The position numbers were made by a program, and so were the translations under genes. A stretch of 64,000 nt of DNA from the NCBI RefSeq assembly GCF_042214795.1, contig NZ_CP090177.1, positions 2,108,001 to 2,172,000 on the forward strand, given 5' to 3'. How positions within the stretch are numbered: position 1 is the first letter of the stretch; each line of letters opens with the position of its first letter. The notes beneath the pieces are model-generated. The model searched no databases. It had not been told where the DNA came from and was given only the letters and a program-made list of their open reading frames with translations. This document shows positions 52,740 to 61,358 of the stretch, piece by piece. This DNA is from Arcobacter iocasae. Its GTDB lineage: Bacteria > Campylobacterota > Campylobacteria > Campylobacterales > Arcobacteraceae.

Positions 52740-53936
52740 CTACTTCTTAAAATAAGTAAAAATAAAAAGTCCTAATATTGTAATTAATATAAAAATATTA
52801 GAAAATAAAAGAATTATGAAGAATAATAAAGTTAATAAAATAGAGCTAGTTTTTAAGAAACCTTTTTCAAAAATTATCATTGCTGTTATTAATCCAATTA
52901 TTGCATTTGATATAAAAAATCCGTCTGCAAATGCTACAAGATTATCCAAACTTATGTATTTAAAGTATACTAAAAATAAGATAGATATGATAATTAAAGA
53001 TAAAAAATTTAAAGCCCCAATTGGTGTTCCATTTTGCATATGTTTACTTGTGCAAGATAAAAATTTAAGTGATGAAATAAGTCTTGCTGTACCACCAATA
53101 AAAAGTATTAATGTTCCAACACAGAGTATCATAGAAACAGTAGCCAATATTATATCTGAATAGCTTCCAAAAATTGGTTCAATAATCCAAACCAACTTAA
53201 AGTCAGTATCTTTTGGAAAATCACCAAAACATATAGAAATAGTTGTAAGTATATATACACTTGAAACAATTATCGCTGATAACTTAACTGCATTTGTAAG
53301 CATTTTTGTTTCTTTAACTTCTTGTGAATAGTTTCCAATAACTTCCCATCCAACTATTGCCCAAAAAACAAGTATAAGTGAATATCCGAACTCTTTAAAT
53401 GATATAGTAGGTATAAAGAATATAAATTTATCTATGCCTAAAAGTATATTTATACTTGATATAAAAAATATAAATGTAATAATTGAACTAACTGTTAACA
53501 TTAATTTTCCAAGAAAGTCTATTTTAATAAGTAGTAATATATAAGTTAAAATATAAATATAAAATCCTAAAAGTTCTAAAGGAGTATTGGGAAAATATGC
53601 TTGAATAAATTGACCAGCAATCAATAAAACTGCGACAGACCCAAAAAATACAGCACATATAAGATAAAAAGAAGTTAGAAGTTGATACTTTTTACCTATG
53701 GTTTCTTTTGTTGCAAGACTTACCCCTCCATCACCTGGATAAAGAATAGCAAGTCTTCCAAAGATAAGTGCAAATATAAATCCAAGACTCAAAATAATAA
53801 GCCATATAATTAAAGAAAAATTTCCAACCATATTATATAAAAGAGGGGGAAGCAGTATAAGTCCAGAGCCTAAAATTGGACCAATAATAAGTCCTGATAA
53901 AGTAAAGGTATTTAATTTTTTATTTTCTATATGCAC
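52740..53936 (-). CDS. APC-superfamily amino acid permease
   Basis: 398 aa, about 12 helices. The N-terminal SGLIIGPILGSGLILLPPLLY is the substrate/unwound TM1 motif of APC carriers, and AIVGWEVIGNYSQEVKETK matches TM6. It probably carries amino acids or polyamines. The start is GTG one base after the stop of the EamA gene; no ATG fits. Third gene of an AraC-regulator/EamA/APC unit. Confidence 0.85.
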   Translation of the reverse strand: MHIENKKLNTFTLSGLIIGPILGSGLILLPPLLYNMVGNFSLIIWLIILSLGFIFALIFGRLAILYPGDGGVSLATKETIGKKYQLLTSFYLICAVFFGSVAVLLIAGQFIQAYFPNTPLELLGFYIYILTYILLLIKIDFLGKLMLTVSSIITFIFFISSINILLGIDKFIFFIPTISFKEFGYSLILVFWAIVGWEVIGNYSQEVKETKMLTNAVKLSAIIVSSVYILTTISICFGDFPKDTDFKLVWIIEPIFGSYSDIILATVSMILCVGTLILFIGGTARLISSLKFLSCTSKHMQNGTPIGALNFLSLIIISILFLVYFKYISLDNLVAFADGFFISNAIIGLITAMIIFEKGFLKTSSILLTLLFFIILLFSNIFILITILGLFIFTYFKK

Positions 53937-53937
53937 A

Positions 53938-54825
53938 TTACTTTCTTTTAAATTTAATATTATTTAATATTTTTACTGCTAGTAAAGTAAGAGTTGTACC
54001 AATTATGATTGACAGACTTATTTTTTCATCTAAAAATATAACACTTAAAACAATAGCAAATAGTGGAACTAGGAAAATAAATGAACTAACTTCATTTGTT
54101 CCTAATTTTTCTATTCCTACAAAATAAATAGTTGTAGCAAAAGTTGTAGAGATAATTGAAATAGATAGAATATTTAACCAAAAAATCCAATCAAAAGCTT
54201 TATAATCAATATTTGGTAAATCAACAAAAAATATCATAACCAAAATGGTTGAAATAACATACATGTAAAATGTAAATACCATAGGTGAGATTTTTGTAGC
54301 CTTTGAACTTACAATTGTCAGTATTGGCCAAAGAATCGAAGCTAATACAAAATAAATATTTTTTTGTGAAAATATTTGCTCATGTGAAAAAGACCAAATA
54401 TTAAGCATAGTTAGAACTCCAAGACCTCCAAGAACTAAGGCAAAGATATCTTTTTTTCCTATTCTTCTACCAAAAAATAGTGCCATAATTAAAAAAGTAT
54501 TTATTGGAATCATAGTAGTTACTAGTGCTCCACCAAGGCTTGCTGTTCCAAATTTTGTCCCTAAAAAATAGCATTTCATATAAGCTATCATTACAATTGA
54601 AGCTACAACAACTAAAATAAAACTTTTTAAGTTTATATGAAAACTTTTCTTTGAATATAACAATACGGGAAGAAGTGTAATAATCGTAAATATATTTCTA
54701 AAAAATACTAATTCATACTCATTTATATAAGCACTTAAAACTTTTGCACTAACCCAAGAAGCTCCCCATCCAGCCATAGCTAGAAACATAAGAGCATAAA
54801 AAATATTTTTGTTTTTGTCTGTCAT
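53938..54825 (-). CDS. EamA/DMT-family transporter
   Basis: 295 aa with ten helices in two EamA repeats (GWGASWVSAKVLSAYINEYELVFFRNIF; later MVFTFYMYVISTILV and SSFIFLVPLFAIVLSVIFLDEKIS). Drug/metabolite exporters of this family often move amino acids or their derivatives. It lies between an AraC-type regulator (50 bp upstream, same strand) and an APC permease (1 bp downstream), so one compound may be exported and taken up under the same control. Confidence 0.9.
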   Translation of the reverse strand: MTDKNKNIFYALMFLAMAGWGASWVSAKVLSAYINEYELVFFRNIFTIITLLPVLLYSKKSFHINLKSFILVVVASIVMIAYMKCYFLGTKFGTASLGGALVTTMIPINTFLIMALFFGRRIGKKDIFALVLGGLGVLTMLNIWSFSHEQIFSQKNIYFVLASILWPILTIVSSKATKISPMVFTFYMYVISTILVMIFFVDLPNIDYKAFDWIFWLNILSISIISTTFATTIYFVGIEKLGTNEVSSFIFLVPLFAIVLSVIFLDEKISLSIIIGTTLTLLAVKILNNIKFKRK

Positions 54826-54875
54826 ATCTCATCTTTTTTATTGATAAGCAAATTGTATATAAATAAACTAAAAAT

Positions 54876-55667
54876 TTATAGAATAAAATTGCTATTTTTT
54901 TGTAAATAAGAAGGTGTATATCCAAAATATTTTTTAAAATTACGAGTAAAATGGGATTGGTCATTGAATCCAACTTGAATACTTGCTTCACAAATGGATA
55001 AACCATTTTGAATTAGAGAGTTTGCTCGATTAAGTCTTTCATTTACAATAAAAGCATGGGGTGTAAGTCCAATATCTTTTTTAAACAATCTTAGAAAATG
55101 GAATTTACTAAGATTAACATTTTTTGCAAGTATATCAAGGGTAAAGTTTGTATCTATTGAATCATTTATAAATTCATAGGTTTGTTTTATAATTTTTTTA
55201 TCTTCAAAAATTTTTTTATAATCTTTTGTATATAAAGTTGAATCTAAAATTAAACTAGATAGCGCTTCTATTAAATAAGCTTCAATCAATAGTTCATCTT
55301 CTTTTTTAAAATATGCATCAAAGAAGTTGTGGACTTTTAGGAATAATATTTTGTTATCAACTATATGTCTTTGAAAATAGGGTATTTTCTTTTCATAAAA
55401 TATTTGTTCATAAATATTTGAAATAATTTCTACCGTTGGATAAAAATTTGCGTGAGACCACTCTTTAGCTTTTCCACCATGAACTTCACCTGGATTATTT
55501 ATTCTTATTGAATATTCATATGAATAATAACTTTGGTGTACATTAAAAGTTTTAATAAATCCTTTATAGGTTATTCCAATAGTGTATGTATCATGGTAAT
55601 GTTTTGTAAAGTCTTCATTGGAATGGCTTACATTTTCAAATAGAATATTATTTAATATTTTTGACAT
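54876..55667 (-). CDS. AraC-family transcriptional regulator
   Basis: 263 aa. The N-terminal cupin-like sensor domain (HYHDTYTIGITYKGFIKTF, NNPGEVHGGKA) is followed by two C-terminal helix-turn-helix motifs (FTLDILAKNVNLSKFHFLRLFKKDIG and LSICEASIQVGFNDQSHFTRNFKKYFGYTPSYLQ), the full AraC signature. The H..E-type sensor is typical of the AraC_binding family that precedes amino acid exporters. It likely activates the two transporter genes behind it. Confidence 0.92.
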   Translation of the reverse strand: MSKILNNILFENVSHSNEDFTKHYHDTYTIGITYKGFIKTFNVHQSYYSYEYSIRINNPGEVHGGKAKEWSHANFYPTVEIISNIYEQIFYEKKIPYFQRHIVDNKILFLKVHNFFDAYFKKEDELLIEAYLIEALSSLILDSTLYTKDYKKIFEDKKIIKQTYEFINDSIDTNFTLDILAKNVNLSKFHFLRLFKKDIGLTPHAFIVNERLNRANSLIQNGLSICEASIQVGFNDQSHFTRNFKKYFGYTPSYLQKNSNFIL

Positions 55668-55712
55668 GGCAAAATTATATCTAAAATAAAAAAGAAATAT
55701 AGAAGAAAATTG

Positions 55713-56285
55713 CTATTTTACTATTTCTTCTAATGTCTCTTTTATTTTAGCTGGATCAGAAAAGTGGTCAAGTTTTGCTCTAAATTTACCACTTTTATCA
55801 AATACATAGATAAATGAAGTATGTGCAACAGAATAGCCCATTGCAGAATCCTCAAGTTCTATTTTGCTGTAATAAGTTTTATATCTTGAAGTAATGTCAT
55901 CAATATTTTTTTTTGTTGAAGTTGCACCTATAAAGTTTGGATGAAAATAGTGTGCATACTCTTTTAGGTTTTTAAGTGTATCTCTGTCTGGATCAACACT
56001 TATAAAAAGTCCAACAAAATCTTTAGCTTTTTCTTTTGGAAGTCTGTTTATTGCTTGTGCTAATGAACTTAATGAAGTAGGGCAAACATCAGGGCAAAAA
56101 GTATATCCAAAATAGACAGCCAAATACTTTCCTTTGAAACTATCTTTTGTAATCTCTCCATCAATTGTATTTACTTTAAAATCATATTGTTTATGTTCAT
56201 TGTAATCTTTTACATATGGTTTTGCTATAATAATTATTGCGATTGCAATTACTATTGCAAACAAAAGTTTGAAAACTTTACTCAT
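55713..56285 (-). CDS. SCO1/SenC-type copper chaperone
   Basis: 190 aa. N-terminal membrane anchor (about 5-23), thioredoxin-like fold with the copper-binding FCPDVCPTS (CxxxC) and the distal histidine in AHTSFIYVFD. Sco proteins deliver copper to, or reduce thiols in, the CuA site of cytochrome c oxidase. The start overlaps the previous stop (TAATG). Last gene of the regulator-nhaA-PCuAC-163 aa-sco unit. Confidence 0.93.
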   Translation of the reverse strand: MSKVFKLLFAIVIAIAIIIIAKPYVKDYNEHKQYDFKVNTIDGEITKDSFKGKYLAVYFGYTFCPDVCPTSLSSLAQAINRLPKEKAKDFVGLFISVDPDRDTLKNLKEYAHYFHPNFIGATSTKKNIDDITSRYKTYYSKIELEDSAMGYSVAHTSFIYVFDKSGKFRAKLDHFSDPAKIKETLEEIVK

Positions 56286-56776
56286 TATTTACCTGTCTTA
56301 AATTGGAATCTAGCTCCAATAGTTTTATTTATTTTTTCAATTCTTATATCTGCATTCCATATCATATTACCAACTGGACAAGTTGGAAGAGTACCTACTG
56401 CTTCATAGTTTCCATTTCCAAGATTTTTAATTGGTAGATTAAAATCACCCATGAACATATTTGTTGCATAGATATTCAAGTATAAGTCTTTTAAATCCGC
56501 TTTATTGCTTTTGATTTCAAATTTAATTGATTGCATTAGTGGAATAGATTTTGGATTTATTTCTAATTTAAAAGTTGTGCCATCTTGTATTTTTACAATA
56601 CAAGAACTTTGGTGTAAATCACAGCTTGAATCTTGTGTTATAAATTGCGCTTCACCTTTAAAAGATTGGTAAAGTGAAGAAAAATCTATTAAAAAATACC
56701 CTACAACAATAAAAAGTACAACTACTACTTGTAGTATTGCACTTTTTAAATTGTTAGCTTTTTTTTCTTCTGGCAT
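56285..56776 (-). CDS. membrane-anchored YtkA/FixH-like protein
   Basis: 163 aa. One helix (about 13-32) then a periplasmic beta-sandwich-like domain with two N-proximal cysteines (SSCDLHQSSC) and MFMGDFNLPIKNLGNGNYEAVGTLPTCPVGNMIWNADI. The MG and the last pattern resemble YtkA/FixH-type domains that accompany copper and oxidase assembly genes. Its position between PCu(A)C and Sco supports that. Not firmly recognised. Confidence 0.7.
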   Translation of the reverse strand: MPEEKKANNLKSAILQVVVVLFIVVGYFLIDFSSLYQSFKGEAQFITQDSSCDLHQSSCIVKIQDGTTFKLEINPKSIPLMQSIKFEIKSNKADLKDLYLNIYATNMFMGDFNLPIKNLGNGNYEAVGTLPTCPVGNMIWNADIRIEKINKTIGARFQFKTGK

Positions 56777-56779
56777 TAT

Positions 56780-57262
56780 TTAGTTACTTCCACATTTACC
56801 TGTACCACAGCTCATACCTTTTTTCATTTCTTTTTTCATCATTCCACCCATTACACTTTTTACAGGAATAGTTATAGTTTTATTTTCACCATTTGAAAAC
56901 TCAAGAGTAATAGTTACTTCTTCTCCTACTTTTAAAGGTTTATGAAGTCCTATTAACATAACATGAAAACCACCTGGTTTAAGTGTTGTTTCTTTATTTG
57001 CAGGAATATCGATTTTTGGAACTTGGTACATTTTCATTACACCATCTTTCATGCTATGTGTATGAAGTTCAACTACTTTTGAAACATCAGATGTAGCTTT
57101 TACAAGAGCAATATTCTTATCTGTTTTGTTTTCTACACTCATAAATGCAGCCGAATTTGGAAGTCCAGGAGGTGTTGCTCTAACATATGCATCTTTAACT
57201 TCAATATCTGAAGCAAATAGTGTTGATGCACTAAGTAGTGCTAAAAGAAGAAATTTTTTCAT
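56780..57262 (-). CDS. periplasmic copper chaperone PCu(A)C
   Basis: About 160 aa. Signal peptide (1-18), then the PCu(A)C domain: AYVRATPPGLPNSAAFM, the copper ligands H67/H69/M71 (ELHTHSMKDG), M78 and H100-x-M102 (GGFHVML). It delivers copper to the CuA centre together with Sco. The C-terminus carries extra metal-type residues (GGMMKKEMKKGMSCGTGKCG). ATG 57262 is preferred (AGG 6 nt upstream) over an upstream in-frame start at 57286 that would spoil the signal peptide. Confidence 0.93.
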   Translation of the reverse strand: MKKFLLLALLSASTLFASDIEVKDAYVRATPPGLPNSAAFMSVENKTDKNIALVKATSDVSKVVELHTHSMKDGVMKMYQVPKIDIPANKETTLKPGGFHVMLIGLHKPLKVGEEVTITLEFSNGENKTITIPVKSVMGGMMKKEMKKGMSCGTGKCGSN

Positions 57263-57304
57263 TTTGTACCTTTTTTTGATTTCCAAAATTTTATAACTAA
57301 AGTG

Positions 57305-58594
57305 TTAATTATGTGTTAAATCTTTTTTTAATAATATTAACAACACTCCAATTACAGCTGCAATAAATGAAGCTACAAATATTCCTAATTTTACAGCGGA
57401 AATTATAGTCTCATCAAGAAAAGCAAGGTGAGTTATGAAAATAGACATTGTAAATCCAATTCCACCTAGAAATCCAACTGCAACAATTTCATACCATGAA
57501 ATATTATCTGGTTTTTTAACTAGTTTTAGTTTAGTTGCTAGATATGTAAATCCAAATATTCCTATTGGTTTCCCAATAATTAAACCAAATACAACTCCTA
57601 GTACAATCATTAAGTTTGAATTTATTCCAGAAAAGTCTATTAGTACTCCTGCATTTGAAAATGCAAATAAAGGCATAATAAAGTATGCAGATAGACCATG
57701 TAAACTATGCTCTAATCTCATAAGAGGGTTTTGTACTTTGTCATAGTTATATGCAATATTTTCCAAAGCATCAATTTGATGGTGGTTTAAAATAGGTACA
57801 GGATCAATGTGATTTTCGAACTCGACTATATCTTTTTTTGTATCTTCAATAAATGCATTTTCACCAATTTTTGATTTTATTGGAATAGCAAAAGCTAATA
57901 AAACACCTGCAACAGTTGCATGTATTCCAATAGCATGAATATAAATCCATAAAGCAATACCAAGAATTAAATAAGGTAGTAATTTAGTTACACCTTTTAT
58001 ATTTAAAGCCCAAATTAAAGCATAAATTACACCTGCATGTAAAAAATACTGAGTATGAATTTCACTTGTGTACACAGTAGCCACAACTAAAACAGCACCT
58101 AAGTCATCTACAACTGCAAGGGCAACTAAAAATAATTTTAAAGCTGGATTTACGCGTTTTCCTAAAAGCATCAAGATACCTAATGCAAATGCAATATCTG
58201 TAGCCATTGGAATACCAAATCCTAGTGGATTATCTGTGTTTAACGCTACATAAATAAGTGCGGGAATAATCATCCCTCCAAGAGCTGCAATAATAGGAAA
58301 TAAAGCCTTGCTTACAGATGAAAGTTCCCCAACACTCATCTCTCTTTTTATCTCTAATCCTACCATTAGAAAAAATAGTGCCATTAAAGCATCATCAATC
58401 CAATAAGTTAAAGTCATAGAAATACTATGTTCCCCTAAATTTACTCCCAATGGCAAATGCCATAGGTCATAATATGCTTGTCCTAAACTAGAATTTGCAA
58501 CTATTACGGCTGCTACTGTTGCTAAAAAAAGAAGTATTCCACTAAGGGCTTCTTTATTTATAAATTTGTCTAAGGTGACAAGTTTTTTAATCAT
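57305..58594 (-). CDS. nhaA: Na+/H+ antiporter NhaA
   Basis: 429 aa, 11-12 helices. The family signatures are LTYWIDDALMALFFLMVGLEIKREM, ATDIAFALGIL and the paired aspartates VVDDLGAVLVVATVY (D163/D164 in E. coli numbering), with pH-sensing histidines expected in the N-terminal region. It exchanges internal Na+ for H+, useful in marine or saline habitats. It sits 12 bp after the Fur-family gene and before PCu(A)C; an antiporter in a metal operon is unusual. Confidence 0.95.
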   Translation of the reverse strand: MIKKLVTLDKFINKEALSGILLFLATVAAVIVANSSLGQAYYDLWHLPLGVNLGEHSISMTLTYWIDDALMALFFLMVGLEIKREMSVGELSSVSKALFPIIAALGGMIIPALIYVALNTDNPLGFGIPMATDIAFALGILMLLGKRVNPALKLFLVALAVVDDLGAVLVVATVYTSEIHTQYFLHAGVIYALIWALNIKGVTKLLPYLILGIALWIYIHAIGIHATVAGVLLAFAIPIKSKIGENAFIEDTKKDIVEFENHIDPVPILNHHQIDALENIAYNYDKVQNPLMRLEHSLHGLSAYFIMPLFAFSNAGVLIDFSGINSNLMIVLGVVFGLIIGKPIGIFGFTYLATKLKLVKKPDNISWYEIVAVGFLGGIGFTMSIFITHLAFLDETIISAVKLGIFVASFIAAVIGVLLILLKKDLTHN

Positions 58595-58606
58595 TAATAT
58601 TCCTTT

Positions 58607-58972
58607 TTATAAACAATTTGGACATATTCCTTTTATAATTATGTTCTCGATTTTGTGATTTATTAATTTAAAGTTAAAATCCTCATGAAGGCATTCTATC
58701 TTAGAGCAATTAGTACATATAAAGTGTGCGTGCTTACTTTTTTTTATTTCAAAATATCTTTTTTTATCATTTGATTCAAAAGAATCAATAATATCTTCTT
58801 CTTCAAATTTAGTGATATTTCTGTAAAAAGTAGCCTTATCCATATTGATTGAAAATTTTATTTCTTCATAACACAAAGGTTTAGAAGAATTAGATAGTAC
58901 TTCTAATATCGCTTTTCTCGAGCTTGTAAGTTTAATATTTCTATCTTGAAATAATTCGTTTATATTGTCCAT
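58607..58972 (-). CDS. Fur-family metal regulator (probable Zur)
   Basis: 121 aa, shorter than Fur (about 150). N-terminal winged helix (KLTSSRKAILEVLSNSSKPLCYEEI, MDKATFYRNITKFEEEDII), then HAHFICTNCSKIEC and a C-terminal GICPNCL; these two CxxC pairs form the structural zinc site. The metal it senses is not proven. Divergence from a zinc-type binding protein and paired operators in between point to zinc, so Zur is the best guess. It heads the nhaA-PCuAC-sco unit, so it may also control itself. Confidence 0.85.
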   Translation of the reverse strand: MDNINELFQDRNIKLTSSRKAILEVLSNSSKPLCYEEIKFSINMDKATFYRNITKFEEEDIIDSFESNDKKRYFEIKKSKHAHFICTNCSKIECLHEDFNFKLINHKIENIIIKGICPNCL

Positions 58973-58996
58973 ATATAATTATAACATATGAAACTT

Positions 58997-59009
58997 GCAA
59001 CTAAGTTGC
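58997..59009. promoter_or_regulatory. operator candidate 1 of the Fur-family regulator
   Basis: GCAACT-A-AGTTGC is a perfect 6-bp dyad located 25 nt upstream of the regulator ATG. It shares the core GCAACY-N-RGTTGC with the repeat at 59042, so the two are likely binding sites for one protein. Confidence 0.6.
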
Positions 59010-59041
59010 GTTAAAGCTAAATATTACTAAAATTCTGAAAA

Positions 59042-59056
59042 TGCAACCTGGTTGCA
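59042..59056. promoter_or_regulatory. operator candidate 2, upstream of the znuA-like gene
   Basis: TGCAACC-T-GGTTGCA is a perfect 7-bp dyad lying 20 nt before the ATG at 59076, where bound repressor would block expression. It matches the 58997 site. The ribosome site AGGAG (59063-59067) follows. Confidence 0.65.
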
Positions 59057-59075
59057 ATAAATAGGAGTTCTCTAA

Positions 59076-59942
59076 ATGAAAAAAATCTTTTACATATTTT
59101 TAATAATATGCTCATCACTTTATGCACAAAAAACTGTCACAGTAAGTATTTTACCACAGAAGTATTTTGTAGAAAAAATAGCAAAAGATAAAGTAAAAAT
59201 AAATGTTATGGTTCAACCTGGTTTTTCACCTGCAACATATGAGCCAAAAACTTCTCAAATGAAAGAGTTAATAAATTCTGATATATATTTTTCTATTGGT
59301 GTCCCTTTTGAAGAATCATGGTTAAGTAAATTTACAGATATAAATAAAAATATGTTACTTGTAGATACTGCAAAAGGTATTAAAAAGAATAAAATGCTTG
59401 GACATCATCACCATGGTGAAGCTGAACATGAAGAACATCATCATGATGAAGAGTCTTTAGATCCACATATTTGGTTAGACCCAATATTAGTGAAAACACA
59501 AGCAAAAAATATTTTAGATGCACTAGTGAAAGTTGATACTACTAATAGAGAGTTTTATTATAATAATTATAAAAACTTTTTAATAGAACTTGATAATTTA
59601 AATACTAAATTATCTAATACCTTAAGAGAAATAAAAGGCAAAAAATTTATGGTCTTTCATCCTTCTTGGGGATATTTTGCTAAAAGATATGAATTAGAAC
59701 AAGAGGCAGTTGAAAAAGAGGGTAAAGACCCTAAACCAAAAGAGATGATAGCTCTTATTGAAGAAGCAAAAGAAGAAGGTATAAAAGTACTATTTGTAGC
59801 TCCTCAGTTTTCAAAAGTAGCCGCAACGACAATTGCTGAAAATATAGGTGGAAGAGTTATTGAAATAGATCCTTTATCATATAAATGGGAAGAAAGTTTA
59901 GTTGATGTTTCAGAAAAATTGGTAAATACATATAAACAATGA
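59076..59942 (+). CDS. znuA: ZnuA-like zinc/manganese substrate-binding protein
   Basis: 288 aa. Signal peptide (1-17), then the cluster 9 binding-protein fold. A His-rich loop at about 110-123 is typical of zinc-type ZnuA, and DPHIWLDP (H131) and FHPSWGYFAKRYELE supply metal ligands. The first ligand position, usually PH-x-YEP, reads SPATYEP, so the first histidine is missing. It would capture Zn2+ in the periplasm. No znuB or znuC follows; the next gene starts inside this stop codon (ATGA), so the two products are made in step. Confidence 0.9.
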   Translation: MKKIFYIFLIICSSLYAQKTVTVSILPQKYFVEKIAKDKVKINVMVQPGFSPATYEPKTSQMKELINSDIYFSIGVPFEESWLSKFTDINKNMLLVDTAKGIKKNKMLGHHHHGEAEHEEHHHDEESLDPHIWLDPILVKTQAKNILDALVKVDTTNREFYYNNYKNFLIELDNLNTKLSNTLREIKGKKFMVFHPSWGYFAKRYELEQEAVEKEGKDPKPKEMIALIEEAKEEGIKVLFVAPQFSKVAATTIAENIGGRVIEIDPLSYKWEESLVDVSEKLVNTYKQ

Positions 59943-61342
59943 AGCTATTACTTACTTTAATTTTAATAGCTCAAACAGTTTTTGGATGTGCATTGTGTGC
60001 AGTGTATTCTCCAAAGACTAGAGTTGTCCTTGATGTAAAGACAAATGATAGTTTAATAAAAGAAATTGACGTCAAATGGATAGTTACAAAAGCTTTTACA
60101 AAGACTTTAAATAATGTTTATGATACTAATTTAAATAATAAATTAGATAAAGATGAATTAGAAAATGTGAAAATAGCTTTTCGCAACTATGTTGAGCCAA
60201 GAGACTTTCTAGTAAATATATCTTATGGAAAAAAAATAAATAAACTAAGATCAAATAGAATAAAAGTAAATGATTTAAAAGTTGATATTGAAAATGGTCT
60301 TTTGCATATTAGATATAAAATATTACTAGATTATAAATTAGTAAAAGATGATATTCTATATTTCAATACAAATGATAAAGAGGGTTATTTTCTAGTCACA
60401 ATTGCAGAAAATGCTGTAAAGTATGATCCTACTGTATTTAAAAAAGAGACAATTGATGCAAATAGTGTAAGTTTTCATATTATTAAAGACATAGAAGTCC
60501 AAAAAAAAGAAGAAATTACTCCTATAAAAAAAGTTGAACTACAAGAAGAAACAATACAAACACCTAAACCCCAAGATGAAAACTACCTAAGTAAATTTTC
60601 AAAAAAAATAAAACAAAATCTTTTAAAAATAGACAAAGGTGATACTTTTGCTTTATTTACACTTTTATTTATATCTTTTATTTATGGAATTATTCATGCC
60701 ATGGGACCAGGTCATGGAAAATCATTGGCATTTTCATATTTTATGAGTAATAAAAGTTCTTACACCAGAGCTTTTATTATTTCACAATTTACTGCTTTTA
60801 TTCATATACTTGGAGCTTTAATTCTTGTGTTAATATCAGTATTTTTAATATCTACTTTTTTAAATAGTTTTGTTGATGATTCAATAAAAATGATTACTAA
60901 ATTAAGTGCTGTATTTATTATGCTATTAGCTGTATTTATTTTGTATAAAAAAATAAGAAATAAAAACTCTGCTTGTCCTACTTGTTGTGCACATCATGGG
61001 TATGAGCACAATCATGAACACGAACATAATCATGACAATGACAAGAAGATAAAAAAACAAGATTTATTTTTTGTTTTAACAGCAGGAATTATTCCTTGCC
61101 CTGGTACTGTTATATTATTTTTATATGCTTTTGTATTAAAAACTTATTTTGCAGTTATTTTAGCATCTATTGCTATTAGTTTAGGTATGGGTTTAGTTAT
61201 CTTTGCATCCTCATTTTTAAGTTTAAATTTAAATAAAGTATCAAGTAAAGTTGAGAATATAAAGAATATTATTGAAATAGCTTCTCCTATATTTATTTTT
61301 ATCTTAGGGCTATTACTATTTTTTAATGTAAATATGATATGA
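59939..61342 (+). CDS. fused DUF1007-NicO protein (ZevA-ZevB-like zinc permease)
   Basis: 467 aa. A signal peptide or lipoprotein-like start (LILIAQTVFGCALC) is followed by a periplasmic DUF1007-type domain (about 20-190) including the EF-hand-like DTNLNNKLDKDEL, then a linker and a six-helix NicO permease with IIHAMGPGHGKSLAF, a cytoplasmic His-rich loop (HNHEHEHNHD, around 355-370) and GIIPCPGTVILFLYAF. In Haemophilus the separate proteins ZevA (DUF1007) and ZevB (NicO) import zinc. Here they are one chain, coupled to a ZnuA-like protein. NicO relatives can also move Ni2+/Co2+ or export metals, so direction and metal are inferred. Confidence 0.85.
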   Translation: MKLLLTLILIAQTVFGCALCAVYSPKTRVVLDVKTNDSLIKEIDVKWIVTKAFTKTLNNVYDTNLNNKLDKDELENVKIAFRNYVEPRDFLVNISYGKKINKLRSNRIKVNDLKVDIENGLLHIRYKILLDYKLVKDDILYFNTNDKEGYFLVTIAENAVKYDPTVFKKETIDANSVSFHIIKDIEVQKKEEITPIKKVELQEETIQTPKPQDENYLSKFSKKIKQNLLKIDKGDTFALFTLLFISFIYGIIHAMGPGHGKSLAFSYFMSNKSSYTRAFIISQFTAFIHILGALILVLISVFLISTFLNSFVDDSIKMITKLSAVFIMLLAVFILYKKIRNKNSACPTCCAHHGYEHNHEHEHNHDNDKKIKKQDLFFVLTAGIIPCPGTVILFLYAFVLKTYFAVILASIAISLGMGLVIFASSFLSLNLNKVSSKVENIKNIIEIASPIFIFILGLLLFFNVNMI

Positions 61343-61358
61343 ATTATTTAAGGAGAGC

